29,850 nucleotides of DNA from JACRAO01 sp964490895. GTDB lineage: Bacteria; Bdellovibrionota; UBA1018. Shown piece after piece: positions 15,323 to 24,034 of the stretch. A program made the translations under genes and the position numbers. Under the pieces are notes generated by a model that was given only the letters and a program-made list of their open reading frames with translations, searched no databases and was not told the DNA's origin. The DNA is taken from the NCBI GenBank assembly GCA_964490895.1, contig CAZBEI010000119.1, positions 1 through 29,850 on the forward strand, in the 5' to 3' direction. Every line of letters starts with the position of its first letter. The first letter of the stretch is position 1.

Positions 15323-18300
15323 TGCCAATAGCCCTCCTTTTTCCAGGCCTGACGCATTTCTTGAACACTCACAGACCAATTTTTTTCAATTTCTTTAGAT
15401 TTCCAAAAAACAACCAGTTTATCTGTAGCCGTCACACTTCCCAATTTTTGAAACGCCACTCCCTCACTTTGCCACTCGTCTTCGAGAGTTTGACAATCGC
15501 TCTCTCCAACCGAAGTCACAAAAGAGTGAAATCCTTCGCCATAACAAAACTCCCACAGGTCTTTACTCTCCGGAATAAAAATCTGTGCACCAAGCCCTCG
15601 CGCTAGCAAGCTCTCTGCCACACAAACCAAAAGTCCCCCCTCCGAAATATCATGCAGAGATTTCATCAAAGCTTGTTTTTTTCCTTTTCCGCCTCCAATC
15701 CACTGGTAAACTTTGAGGGCCTGTTTCCAGTCAGGCTCTCCAAGCCTGAGACCTTGAGTATGCTCAGGTTTCATTTGTTGAAACTCAGAGCCCCAAAGTC
15801 CCACTTGCGCAGGACCCAAAATATAAAGAATGTCTCCATAAGATTTGAAATCAGCCGTCCGAGAAAGTCTGATATCTGTTACTTTTGCTATCGCAGTCAT
15901 GAGCAAAGTGGGTGGAACAGCAATTTTACATTCTTTTCCACTTTTAATACCTTGAAAATTATTTTTCATGCTGTCTTTGCCAGAAATCAAAGGCACGCTT
16001 AAATTAAGAGCTGCGTCATGGAGGCCATAGCAGGCCCTCACTAAAGCAGCTGTAATACTCGGATCTCCAATAGGATCTGGCCAGCAAAAATTATCGACAA
16101 GAGCGATCACAGTATCTGCACGGCCAAAATCAGCTCCGACACAAAGTATATTCCGGAGTGCCTCATCGACGCTGGATTGTGCCATGATATAAGGATCAAT
16201 ATCAGATAATTTTGGGTTAATCCCTGAGCCCACTGCAATCCCCGCCATCGAAGAGCTCTTTGGTTTTACAACAGCCGCATCGTTAGGACCACTGTGTGCG
16301 TGTGGTGACCCAGCCGAAACCGTGTGCAACGGTTTGATCACACTTCCGCCCTGAACTTCGTGATCATATTGTCTAATCAACCATTCTTTTGAAGCAATAT
16401 TGGGCCTAGCTAAAAGTTCTAATAAAATTTTTCCATCCCACGGAAGCTCGACATTTTTATCGGACGGAGGTTTGGGCCTGCCCTTCCACTGTGCCTCAAG
16501 CTCAAGTCTGGGAACTCCCTTGTGCAAAAATTCTAAATCTATACTCCCCACGAGTTTTTCTTCGTATAAAATTTCAAACTTTCCTGTCTGCGTAAAACTC
16601 CCCAGCACACTCACTTCTACTGCACGGCGATTGGCCAATGCCACAAAGAGAGAACTTTTTTCGGGGGGCACGGCAACTGTCATGCGCTCTTGGGATTCGC
16701 TGATCACAAGTTCGTAGGGCTTCAATCCTGGGTATTTTATTTTTGCCAAACTCACATCCATCTTGGCACCGCCAGAGAGTTGAGCTAACTCACCCACTGA
16801 CGAGGAAAGCCCGCCGGCCCCGTTGTCTGTGATCGCTCTATAAAATCCAAGATCTCTTGCTTCGAGTAAAAAATCACTCATTCTCTTTTGCGTAATCGGA
16901 TCTCCAAGCTGCACTGCGGACGCTGGAGAACTCTCCGTCAGAGCAAGTGACGAGAAGGTAGCTCCATGGATTCCATCTTTTCCAATTCTGCCTCCTACCA
17001 TACAGATTTGATCTCCGGGCCTAATTTCCTTTGTCTCACATTTTCGACCTGCAATCAGTCTGGGTAAAATTCCAGCAGTTCCACAAAAAATGAGGGGCTT
17101 TCCTAAAAATCTCTCATCAAAAACAAGGGCTCCATTGACCGTCGGAATTCCACTTTTATTTCCTCCATGTTCCACCCCCAGGCTCACTCCATCCAAAATT
17201 CTACGAGGATGTAAAACCCGTTCAGGCAAAACCTCTCGATAATCAGGGGGAGCTAAACAAAAAACATTGGTATTAAATATGGGTTTTGCTCCCAGTCCAC
17301 TGCCTAAAATATCCCGATTAACGCCTACAATTCCAGTCAATGCTCCACCATAGGGGTCCAGAGCCGAAGGGCTATTGTGAGTTTCTACTTTGATACAGAT
17401 GGCGTCTTCGTCATCAAAAGCTAGGATCCCTGCATTGTCATGGAAGACGGAGAGGAGCCAATTTTTTGTCAGCAAAGAAGTCGTGCCAGCAATCGTTGTT
17501 TTAAAGAGACCTTCGATGACAGAAGGAATCATACGGTCCAAATCCGTGGATTTATTTTCATAATGAATCCGAGCAGAAAAAATCTTATGCTTGCAGTGCT
17601 CTGACCAGGTTTGAGCCAAAATCTCCATCTCTACATCGGTGGGATCTGAAAGCCCCACTGATTTTCGATAATCCTGCACATTTTTAGAATAAAAATAATT
17701 TTGAATGGCTTGCATTTCTTTGTGTGACATCGCCCAAAGACGCATTTCGCTTAAGCTTAAACACTCTTTTTCTTTAAGGTGTTCGAGGGGAAAGGTTTCG
17801 ACTCGATCAGAATTTTTGAATGGGATTTTTGGAAAATCTCGCTTGATCCTTTCCTGATGAAATCGATTATTTCCCATGAGTTCGCTTTCGGTGAGCAAGG
17901 TCCAAGTTTCGATGAGTTCATTACAAATCAAATCTTGTGCAATGGATCTCAGATCTTCTTCCGTGAGCTCAGGTCCTTCTAAAATTAACAGATGCCCACT
18001 GGCAGTACGGGACTCTTGAAGTTTTCTCCCCAGAACGATTTCGAGAGCTTCGTGCAAAGTTTTCCCCACATTGTCAGTGACGCCAGGACGAAAGCGGCTC
18101 TCAATTCCCCAAAATACTCCAGGTCTGAACGGAGCATTTTGTAGGAGATCAATAAGTGTCCCTTGATCTCCTGCTGCAGCGGGAATAAGACCCCCACTAA
18201 AGAGCCACTGAAGCACGGGGTCCCATAAAACTTCGACTGCAGCTGGAATAAATTCCTCTCGAAAGATGGGGAGATCCATCCAGTAAATATCCAGACGCCT

Positions 18301-18417
18301 AGCCCACCTGAGTTTTTTATGGATGCCAGCATGCGCTAACTCTAGTTTTCTCAAAAAAATCTGTGCCATGGGATCTAAAAACTCAGGCTTCATGGCTACT
18401 TCAATCCTGGCGAACAC
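15319..18417 (-). CDS. purL: FGAM synthase large protein PurL with N-terminal PurS-like region
   Basis: This enzyme converts FGAR to FGAM using ATP and ammonia from PurQ. The 1032 residues are much longer than Bacillus-type PurL (about 740) because residues 1-175 are PurS-like: FARIEVAMKPEFLDPMAQ and SRFRPGVTDNVGKTLHEALE look like two PurS half-repeats. There is no C-terminal glutaminase, unlike E. coli PurL (about 1295). The synthase core has the catalytic-site TWSEHC (His274), KVETHNSPSALDPYGGALTG (343-362), an unusual Ser where many homologues have His, and a second lobe with ISGKDSM and GGLLVCV. The start is a GTG at 18417 with a perfect GGGGAGG site. It restores the first PurS strand, which an ATG at 18393 would lose. 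It overlaps purN by 17 bp and purQ by 4 bp. Confidence 0.93.
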   Translation of the reverse strand: MFARIEVAMKPEFLDPMAQIFLRKLELAHAGIHKKLRWARRLDIYWMDLPIFREEFIPAAVEVLWDPVLQWLFSGGLIPAAAGDQGTLIDLLQNAPFRPGVFWGIESRFRPGVTDNVGKTLHEALEIVLGRKLQESRTASGHLLILEGPELTEEDLRSIAQDLICNELIETWTLLTESELMGNNRFHQERIKRDFPKIPFKNSDRVETFPLEHLKEKECLSLSEMRLWAMSHKEMQAIQNYFYSKNVQDYRKSVGLSDPTDVEMEILAQTWSEHCKHKIFSARIHYENKSTDLDRMIPSVIEGLFKTTIAGTTSLLTKNWLLSVFHDNAGILAFDDEDAICIKVETHNSPSALDPYGGALTGIVGVNRDILGSGLGAKPIFNTNVFCLAPPDYREVLPERVLHPRRILDGVSLGVEHGGNKSGIPTVNGALVFDERFLGKPLIFCGTAGILPRLIAGRKCETKEIRPGDQICMVGGRIGKDGIHGATFSSLALTESSPASAVQLGDPITQKRMSDFLLEARDLGFYRAITDNGAGGLSSSVGELAQLSGGAKMDVSLAKIKYPGLKPYELVISESQERMTVAVPPEKSSLFVALANRRAVEVSVLGSFTQTGKFEILYEEKLVGSIDLEFLHKGVPRLELEAQWKGRPKPPSDKNVELPWDGKILLELLARPNIASKEWLIRQYDHEVQGGSVIKPLHTVSAGSPHAHSGPNDAAVVKPKSSSMAGIAVGSGINPKLSDIDPYIMAQSSVDEALRNILCVGADFGRADTVIALVDNFCWPDPIGDPSITAALVRACYGLHDAALNLSVPLISGKDSMKNNFQGIKSGKECKIAVPPTLLMTAIAKVTDIRLSRTADFKSYGDILYILGPAQVGLWGSEFQQMKPEHTQGLRLGEPDWKQALKVYQWIGGGKGKKQALMKSLHDISEGGLLVCVAESLLARGLGAQIFIPESKDLWEFCYGEGFHSFVTSVGESDCQTLEDEWQSEGVAFQKLGSVTATDKLVVFWKSKEIEKNWSVSVQEMRQAWKKEGYWQ

Positions 18418-19030
18418 AAGTCCTCCCCTCTCTTTTTTCTAAAGAAAATTTTTCTTGTAAAATCCAGTTCAAAGTATTGGGATAAAGTCGATGTTCGAGA
18501 TCCAAACCCCGAGCTTCCACTTCTTGGACAGTTATAAGATCTGATATAGAAAAAGCTTCTTGAGCGCAAATCGGTCCATGGTCTACTTTTTCGTCCAAAA
18601 GGTGCACACTCACTCCCGTCACTTTGCAGCCCAATGCGAAAGCTTGGGCGTATGCGTTTTTTCCAGGAAATGCGGGCAACAAAGAGGGGTGAATATTGGT
18701 CACTCTAAAATATCCTCTGGGGGAGAGAAAAGGAGCCAAAAACGTCGGAGATAAAATCCTCATATAACCGGCCAATACAATAAAATGGGCCTGCAAAGGT
18801 TTTAAAATTTTTAAAATTTCTTCTTCCTGCTGCTCCTTACTGGCAGGAGAAGCTACAGCAAAAGCTGGAATACTTGCAGCTTTTGCAATTTGTAACACTT
18901 GTGCATCAGGCTGATCAGAAATTAGGGCTAAAATTTTGGCCTGTAGGTTTTTTTTTTGAATCGATTTTAAAATAGCCTCAAAGTTACTGCCCCGCCCCGA
19001 AGCTAAAACTGCAATGGGTATAGCATTCAT
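18401..19030 (-). CDS. purN: Glycinamide ribonucleotide formyltransferase PurN
   Basis: PurN transfers a formyl group from 10-formyl-THF to GAR. The 209 residues are the standard length. Catalytic residues are visible as Asn112 and His114 in NIHPSLLPAFPG and Asp150 in VDHGPI. The phosphate loop LASGRGSNFEAI is at 9-20. The ATG at 19030 overlaps the purD stop as ATGA, and the 3' end overlaps purL by 17 bp. Confidence 0.95.
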   Translation of the reverse strand: MNAIPIAVLASGRGSNFEAILKSIQKKNLQAKILALISDQPDAQVLQIAKAASIPAFAVASPASKEQQEEEILKILKPLQAHFIVLAGYMRILSPTFLAPFLSPRGYFRVTNIHPSLLPAFPGKNAYAQAFALGCKVTGVSVHLLDEKVDHGPICAQEAFSISDLITVQEVEARGLDLEHRLYPNTLNWILQEKFSLEKREGRTCVRQD

Positions 19031-20307
19031 GTGTTTAAGTTCTCTGCGATGTCTTTACGAAACTGAATTCCTTCGAATCTAATTTTATTAATGTGATCAT
19101 AAGCCGTCTCTCTTGCCAATTTAAAATTTTTCCCCATTCCAAGCGCTCCCAACACTCTGCCTCCATGGGTGACTAAGCGGTTATCTAAAAGTTTTACGCC
19201 TGAAAAAAAATAAGGAGGAAAAAAATAGGGAGGTAAAAAATTGGAATTTTCCTGGCCTAGCCCAGAAATAGGGAGACCCTTTTTAGGATGATCAGGATAA
19301 CCGGGCGATGCTGCGACAACATAAACAGCTTTTTCATCGCTCATCGGAACACGGGAGGGAAACTGGCTTAAGTCACCTTTGGCACTCGACTGGCACCATT
19401 CAAAAAGATCACCTTGCATTCGAGGCAATAAAACTTGTGTTTCAGGATCACCAAACCTTGCATTAAATTCTAAAACCCAGAACTTTTGGGTCTCAAGGTC
19501 AAACATTAAACCTGCATACAGAAGTCCCTTAAATGGAGTGCCTATGCAACTCAGTTCTTTTAATACAGGTTCAAAAACTTCTTTTAAAACCCTCTCATTC
19601 AAATTTTCGGGTAGCCCAGGCACTGGACTAAAAGCGCCCATCCCACCAGTCATGGGACCGAGGTTTCCATCTTGCAATCGCTTATAATCGCGCGCCGGCT
19701 CTAGCCCACACGCTCGATTGCCATCACAAAAAGCCATGAAAGAGAGCTCATCGCCCGAAAGACATTTTTCTATGACAAGCCTGTGAGAAATTTTGTAAAA
19801 AGCTTCTACCGCCATTAAGGCTTCATTTTTTGTAGAGCAAACTTTGACACCTTTTCCCAATGCCAAGCCATCTGCTTTGATCACCCAGCCAGACCAATGG
19901 GACAAACTCACCCACTTTTTTGCAGCTTCTTTATTTTCAAAAACCTCGAACTCTGCCGTGGGGACTTGGATTTTTTGCATGAGTTTTTTAGCATAGGTTT
20001 TAGACGCCTCGATTTGAGCCGCTTTTTGAGAAGGCCCAAATGTTAAAATCCCGTAAGACTCAAAGCAATCTACAATTCCATCGGCCAAAAGTTGATCCGG
20101 TCCAATGACTGCAAGCTCTACTCCCTCATTTTTTGCTAGTTTAGCCAGTTGCTCTAAATTGTCTGTGAACTCAAGTCTCCCCCACTCTTTTGGAAATCCA
20201 TCATTGCCGGGGGCCACAAGCACTCGAGAAACATGTTTGGACAAAGAGAGTTTCCACGCGAGAGCATGTTCTCTTCCCCCAGAACCCACTACTAAAACCG
20301 TACTCAT
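19027..20307 (-). CDS. purD: Phosphoribosylamine-glycine ligase PurD
   Basis: PurD is an ATP-grasp enzyme that ligates glycine to phosphoribosylamine. The 426-residue length is typical. The N-terminal domain begins MSTVLVVGSGGREHALAWKL; the ATP-grasp part contains LGPMTGGMGAFSPVP and the metal/ATP-binding EFNARFGDPETQVLLPRM. A Pro/Tyr/Phe-rich insertion-like stretch (NFLPPYFFPPYFFSG) precedes the final domain and contains an evident small duplication (PPYFF twice). The ATG overlaps the purC stop as ATGA, and its own TGA overlaps the purN ATG. Confidence 0.95.
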   Translation of the reverse strand: MSTVLVVGSGGREHALAWKLSLSKHVSRVLVAPGNDGFPKEWGRLEFTDNLEQLAKLAKNEGVELAVIGPDQLLADGIVDCFESYGILTFGPSQKAAQIEASKTYAKKLMQKIQVPTAEFEVFENKEAAKKWVSLSHWSGWVIKADGLALGKGVKVCSTKNEALMAVEAFYKISHRLVIEKCLSGDELSFMAFCDGNRACGLEPARDYKRLQDGNLGPMTGGMGAFSPVPGLPENLNERVLKEVFEPVLKELSCIGTPFKGLLYAGLMFDLETQKFWVLEFNARFGDPETQVLLPRMQGDLFEWCQSSAKGDLSQFPSRVPMSDEKAVYVVAASPGYPDHPKKGLPISGLGQENSNFLPPYFFPPYFFSGVKLLDNRLVTHGGRVLGALGMGKNFKLARETAYDHINKIRFEGIQFRKDIAENLNT

Positions 20308-21395
20308 GGGAGCCTCCGGAGTTCTTCCATCACTTGATCCAAGGATGTCACCTCAGAAAACCAAATCCTCCCACAGAGCTCGTTTGTAAGGACCTGATAA
20401 AGCTGTGAAGCCGCTTTGATATACTCTAGAGGAAGCTTAGGTGGAGAAATGTGCATTTCTTTTTTCCACTCCGGGCCCTTCTCTTTTTTTGCCTTCAAAA
20501 CAAGGGGGTACCAGGGAGTTTTGCGATAATAAGCACGGAGAAATTCTTTAGAAAGCTGCAGTCCATCTTTTAAAATTCGGAGCTCATCAGGGCCAATGGC
20601 ATCTACTAAAAAAATTTTGCCACACTCAAACACTCCCCACTCTAATTTTCCGTCCGCCAGTTCCATGCCCTTTTGTGCACACAGGTGCTTAAGCCAAAGA
20701 GCCACCCATGCAGTTTGAATCAAAATTTCGTCAAGCTGTTTCAAAGACAATCCTGAAATCTCTAAAGCTTCTTGTTTTGTCATCAATCGATCAGAGGGCT
20801 CCAATTTAGTAAAGAGTTCTAAAATAGGAAAATCCCACTTCGCACCGGGAGCGACTTTCACTCTTTCTAAAAACGAACTCCCAGGAGGAGCACTGAAGCG
20901 AAAAATAACCTCAAGTGGCACCAGCCTTGGAGGCTTGGAGGCCTTTGTGGCTTTGTAATCTGGAAGTGAACCCACAAAAGTAGGTCTCACTACAGACACT
21001 TGCTTTACAGCGAGACTGTGAACCGGATGATTCATAGCTGAAAGGCGCGAAACGCCATTTCTTTCTTGGCACCAAACTCCCATATAATGTGTGGGGAGTC
21101 CATAGAGTTTGAGTTTTTCTCCGATTTCCAAAAAAGTATTTCCGAATGGGTTTTCTAGTTTTAAATCTTTTTTTAAAAACTCATCCCAAGTCTCTTTACT
21201 CTCAAGGCGTTCGAAAAGTGTGGCTGCCAAAATCGCCAGCGCCTCTCCTTTTTGTGGAAGCAAATCTGGCATTTTCCCCCAATCAAAAACAGAATAAGCA
21301 TCTGTATATTCAAAAAGAACACCTGGAGAGTCGCTCCCTTGGACAGCCAGAGGGCCTAAGACATTTTTTACTGACCCTTCGTACAAAAGATTCAT
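20304..21395 (-). CDS. purC: SAICAR synthetase PurC, long form
   Basis: PurC joins aspartate to CAIR to form SAICAR. The start is the ATG at 21395, overlapping the purF stop as ATGA; the GTG at 21410 would lie inside purF. The 363 residues are longer than the roughly 237 of E. coli PurC and resemble the longer bacterial/eukaryotic-like forms. Motifs include LLYEGSVKNVL at the N terminus, the TDAYSVFDWGKMPD segment, RLVPLEVIFR, and ADGKLEWG followed by VDAIGPDELR. The last gives the expected acidic metal-binding residues. It sits between purF and purD. Confidence 0.93.
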   Translation of the reverse strand: MNLLYEGSVKNVLGPLAVQGSDSPGVLFEYTDAYSVFDWGKMPDLLPQKGEALAILAATLFERLESKETWDEFLKKDLKLENPFGNTFLEIGEKLKLYGLPTHYMGVWCQERNGVSRLSAMNHPVHSLAVKQVSVVRPTFVGSLPDYKATKASKPPRLVPLEVIFRFSAPPGSSFLERVKVAPGAKWDFPILELFTKLEPSDRLMTKQEALEISGLSLKQLDEILIQTAWVALWLKHLCAQKGMELADGKLEWGVFECGKIFLVDAIGPDELRILKDGLQLSKEFLRAYYRKTPWYPLVLKAKKEKGPEWKKEMHISPPKLPLEYIKAASQLYQVLTNELCGRIWFSEVTSLDQVMEELRRLP

Positions 21396-22885
21396 CCGGT
21401 TTTCCTGCACTCAGCTTTCAGACGATCTTGCGCACGTGCTTGTCCAAACTTTGCTCCTCCAGAAATATCTGTGGGATAACACCCATCTAAACAAGCCATA
21501 CAGGGATTTTGGATTCCAGGGATGGAGTTTTTTAAACCTGCTTCGTCTTGATAAATCACAGCGTCCGCACCGAGCTCTTTTTCGATTTCCTGGAGTGATC
21601 GACCCGAAGCAATGAGTTCGTTTGGACTCGGAAAATCAATCCCATAATAACAAGGGGATTTGATCGGTGGGCATGTAGAGACAAAATAAACTTTTTCCGC
21701 ACCTGCTTGCCTCACCAGTTCAATAATTTTTTTAGAAGTCGTTCCACGAACAATCGAATCATCCACTAAGAGAACTTTTTTCCCTTTTATTTCAGAACGC
21801 ACAGGGGAGAGTTTGAGATTGACTGCGCTTTGACGTTTTTCTTGAGTGTCTAAAATAAACGTTCGCTGGATATAGCGATTTTTTATCAAAACTTCGCGGT
21901 AAGGAATCCCGAGACTTTCTGACAAAGCAATGGCAGCAATCCGAGAAGTCTCTGGCACAGGAACCACCATATCCACTTCGATTTCTTTGGAGGCTATTTT
22001 TTTTTGAATGATTTTAGCTAGATTTTGTCCAAGCCTAATTCTCGATCCGTAGACCGGAGCGTTGTCAATGACACTTTCTGGAGAAGCAAAATAAACCCAC
22101 TCAAACATACAGGGGCGAGGAGATTGTGCAGAAAGAACTCGGGAGTGAATATTGCCATCAAAGTCAATAAAAACAACTTCTCCCGCTTTCAAATCACGGA
22201 TGATTTCGTACCCCAAAAAAGAAAGTGCCACACTTTCGGAGGCCAGCATGAATGCTCCGTTTTTTTTCCCTAAAATAAGAGGACGATTGCCATAGGGATC
22301 TCGAAACGCCACCAATCCTTGATTAGCCACAAGGCTGATAATGCTAAAACTTCCATTTACTTTTTTAAAAACTGCTTCGGTGGCTTGACAGATGACTTCA
22401 AAATCCAAAACTGAACTTTTAGAATGTTGCTCTGGCCGACCTGGCTGCTGAGCAATGCTTTCGGCAAATAAATTTAAAATAATTTCTGTGTCTGAGTGAG
22501 TGAGAAGGTGCCTTCGATATTTGACTTTGAGTTCGTCTGAGAGTTCTTGGCAATTGATGATATTGCCGTTCTGGACCATCCCTAAACCAAACGGGTAATT
22601 GAGCAAAAAAGGCTGAACATCGATAATATCACCTTGGCCAACCGTGCTGTAGCGAGTGTGTCCAATGGCCACTTTCCCTGAAAGAGTGGCCATGTTTTCT
22701 CGATTAAAAACAGAATCGACAAGTCCAAGGTTTTTTACCAAATGAAATCCGTCGACATTATAGGTCAATATCCCAGCAGCATCTTGTCCGCGATGCTGCA
22801 GCGTGGTAAGTCCGAGAAAGGCCTCCTGAGCGGACTCAGGGGTTCCGATAATTCCAACAACTCCGCACATATGTGGGGCAGTCAT
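21392..22885 (-). CDS. purF: Amidophosphoribosyltransferase PurF, Fe-S cluster type
   Basis: PurF is the first committed enzyme of purine synthesis (PRPP plus glutamine to phosphoribosylamine). The 497-residue frame contains the N-terminal nucleophile in MCGVVGI, LQHRGQDAAGI, GHTRYST and NGNI of the glutaminase domain, and the PRPP loop VLLVDDSIVRGTT (371-383). Cys259, Cys412, Cys462 and Cys465 occupy the positions that bind the 4Fe-4S cluster in Bacillus PurF. The start is uncertain. The ATG at 22885 gives a five-residue leader before MCG that would need cleavage, whereas the ATG at 22870 would place the nucleophile at residue 2. Neither has a clear ribosome binding site. It is the promoter-proximal gene of the operon, divergent from a small gene 86 bp away. 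Confidence 0.95.
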   Translation of the reverse strand: MTAPHMCGVVGIIGTPESAQEAFLGLTTLQHRGQDAAGILTYNVDGFHLVKNLGLVDSVFNRENMATLSGKVAIGHTRYSTVGQGDIIDVQPFLLNYPFGLGMVQNGNIINCQELSDELKVKYRRHLLTHSDTEIILNLFAESIAQQPGRPEQHSKSSVLDFEVICQATEAVFKKVNGSFSIISLVANQGLVAFRDPYGNRPLILGKKNGAFMLASESVALSFLGYEIIRDLKAGEVVFIDFDGNIHSRVLSAQSPRPCMFEWVYFASPESVIDNAPVYGSRIRLGQNLAKIIQKKIASKEIEVDMVVPVPETSRIAAIALSESLGIPYREVLIKNRYIQRTFILDTQEKRQSAVNLKLSPVRSEIKGKKVLLVDDSIVRGTTSKKIIELVRQAGAEKVYFVSTCPPIKSPCYYGIDFPSPNELIASGRSLQEIEKELGADAVIYQDEAGLKNSIPGIQNPCMACLDGCYPTDISGGAKFGQARAQDRLKAECRKTG

Positions 22886-22914
22886 ACCATAAGTTGCTTA
22901 GGAAAAACAGGGGG

Positions 22915-22943
22915 TTGAAACTCTATGAATCCAAGTCTACACT
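22915..22943 (+). promoter_or_regulatory. Promoter of the small gene divergent from purF
   Basis: TTGAAA (22915-22920) and TACACT (22938-22943) are separated by exactly 17 bp, with a predicted start around 22950 and an AAGGGGGG ribosome binding site before the ATG at 22972. No PurR-box or purine riboswitch was recognised in the 86-bp divergent region. Confidence 0.5.
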
Positions 22944-22971
22944 AATGAGAGCTAAGGGGGGCTCGGACATT

Positions 22972-23196
22972 ATGAGCAACGCGCTCAGTCCCATTACGGG
23001 AATTTTAGAAGAAAATCAGGTGATTATAGATTTTGGAAAATACGAGGGCAAAACAGTCCAGGAAATAGCCGACCTGGATCCCGGTTTTTATAAGCGACTC
23101 GCCACGGAAAAAGAAAATGGAGTTTTTGCCATCCGTAGGCATCGTGACAAAACGTTTCGGCTTTATATCAATCCGCTTACTGAGATTGAGCAATAG
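22972..23196 (+). CDS. Small DUF3820 / ExoX-C-like protein, 74 aa
   Basis: The start ATG follows an AAGGGGGG site about 9 nt upstream; the frame extends further upstream but only through low-quality sequence. The product contains IDFGKYEGKTVQEIADLDPGFYKRL, which matches the small domain found as DUF3820-type proteins and at the C terminus of ExoX-like exonucleases (pattern FGKYKGK...DPGYxxWL). The family role is uncertain and no nuclease domain is attached. Its last 20 bp overlap the 3' end of dapF on the opposite strand. Whether it is linked functionally to purF or dapF cannot be told. Confidence 0.7.
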   Translation: MSNALSPITGILEENQVIIDFGKYEGKTVQEIADLDPGFYKRLATEKENGVFAIRRHRDKTFRLYINPLTEIEQ

Positions 23197-24034
23197 AATA
23201 CTGCCCCGCAAAAACATGGGTCGCCCCACCCACCATATAAACGGGGTGGCCAGACTGTGCCCACTCAATCTTAAGCTTGCCTCCTGGAAGGTGAACAAAA
23301 ACAGAGCCACTCCGAGAACTGGGCTTTATTTTTCCACTCGCCAAAGCAGCCACAGCTGCTGCACAAGCACCACTCCCACAGGCGAGAGTCGCCCCAGCGC
23401 CTCTTTCCCAAACACGAACTCTGATTTCGTGTGGATTTAAAACCTCCACCCACTCCACATTGACCCCCCGAGGAAAACGTCTGTGGTTTTCGATGTGAGG
23501 GCCCCACTCTCCAATCGGTATTTTATCTAATTTTTGAGTAAAAATAACACAGTGTGGATTTCCAACATGTACACGATAAAAAGGAAAAGATTTGCCCTTC
23601 ACTTGGATAGGTTTTTCGGAGCTACCATTCAAAACAGGCACCCCCATATTGACTCGAACTTGGGTTGGACTGTGCAATTGCATTTTTATTAAGCCCGCGA
23701 GAGTTTCAATTTGCAGAAAAGATGTGCTCGAAAATTTTAGCCCCCATTTTTTTGCCAAATAAAGCGCCACGGCTCGAATTCCATTTCCGCACATCTCTGC
23801 CGGGGTGCCGTCGGCATTTAGGATCTCCATTCGCGCATCAGCCTCAGAGTAAAGGCGAGGTTTTTTTAGCCATAATATTTGATCCGCTCCAATCCCAAAG
23901 TGCCGGTCACAGATTTGGCGCGCAAGTCTTGGGGTCAGGAGAGTTTTGGTCTTTAAGTCATCAATCACAACAAAGTCGTTTCCGAGTCCATGCATTTTAG
24001 TGAAAAAAAAACTCGCCTTCATACTCGGCTTCAC
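23177..24034 (-). CDS. dapF: Diaminopimelate epimerase DapF
   Basis: DapF converts LL- to meso-diaminopimelate for lysine and peptidoglycan. The frame encodes 285 residues. The two catalytic cysteines are present: Cys82 in AEMCGNGIRA and Cys219 in LACGSGACAAA. The N terminus FFFTKMHGLGNDFVVID and the HVGNPHCVIF segment are canonical. A GTG at 24034 overlaps the nagZ TGA and has AAGGGG five bases upstream, so it is preferred; an ATG at 24022 would shorten the protein by four residues. The coupling with nagZ places two cell-wall genes together. The 3' end overlaps the convergent small gene by 20 bp. Confidence 0.95.
   Translation of the reverse strand: MKPSMKASFFFTKMHGLGNDFVVIDDLKTKTLLTPRLARQICDRHFGIGADQILWLKKPRLYSEADARMEILNADGTPAEMCGNGIRAVALYLAKKWGLKFSSTSFLQIETLAGLIKMQLHSPTQVRVNMGVPVLNGSSEKPIQVKGKSFPFYRVHVGNPHCVIFTQKLDKIPIGEWGPHIENHRRFPRGVNVEWVEVLNPHEIRVRVWERGAGATLACGSGACAAAVAALASGKIKPSSRSGSVFVHLPGGKLKIEWAQSGHPVYMVGGATHVFAGQYSIAQSQ

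Noticed and set aside
22886..22971. Purine riboswitch or PurR box upstream of purF
   Set aside because: The 86-bp region is too short for a purine riboswitch and no recognisable PurR-like dyad was found.
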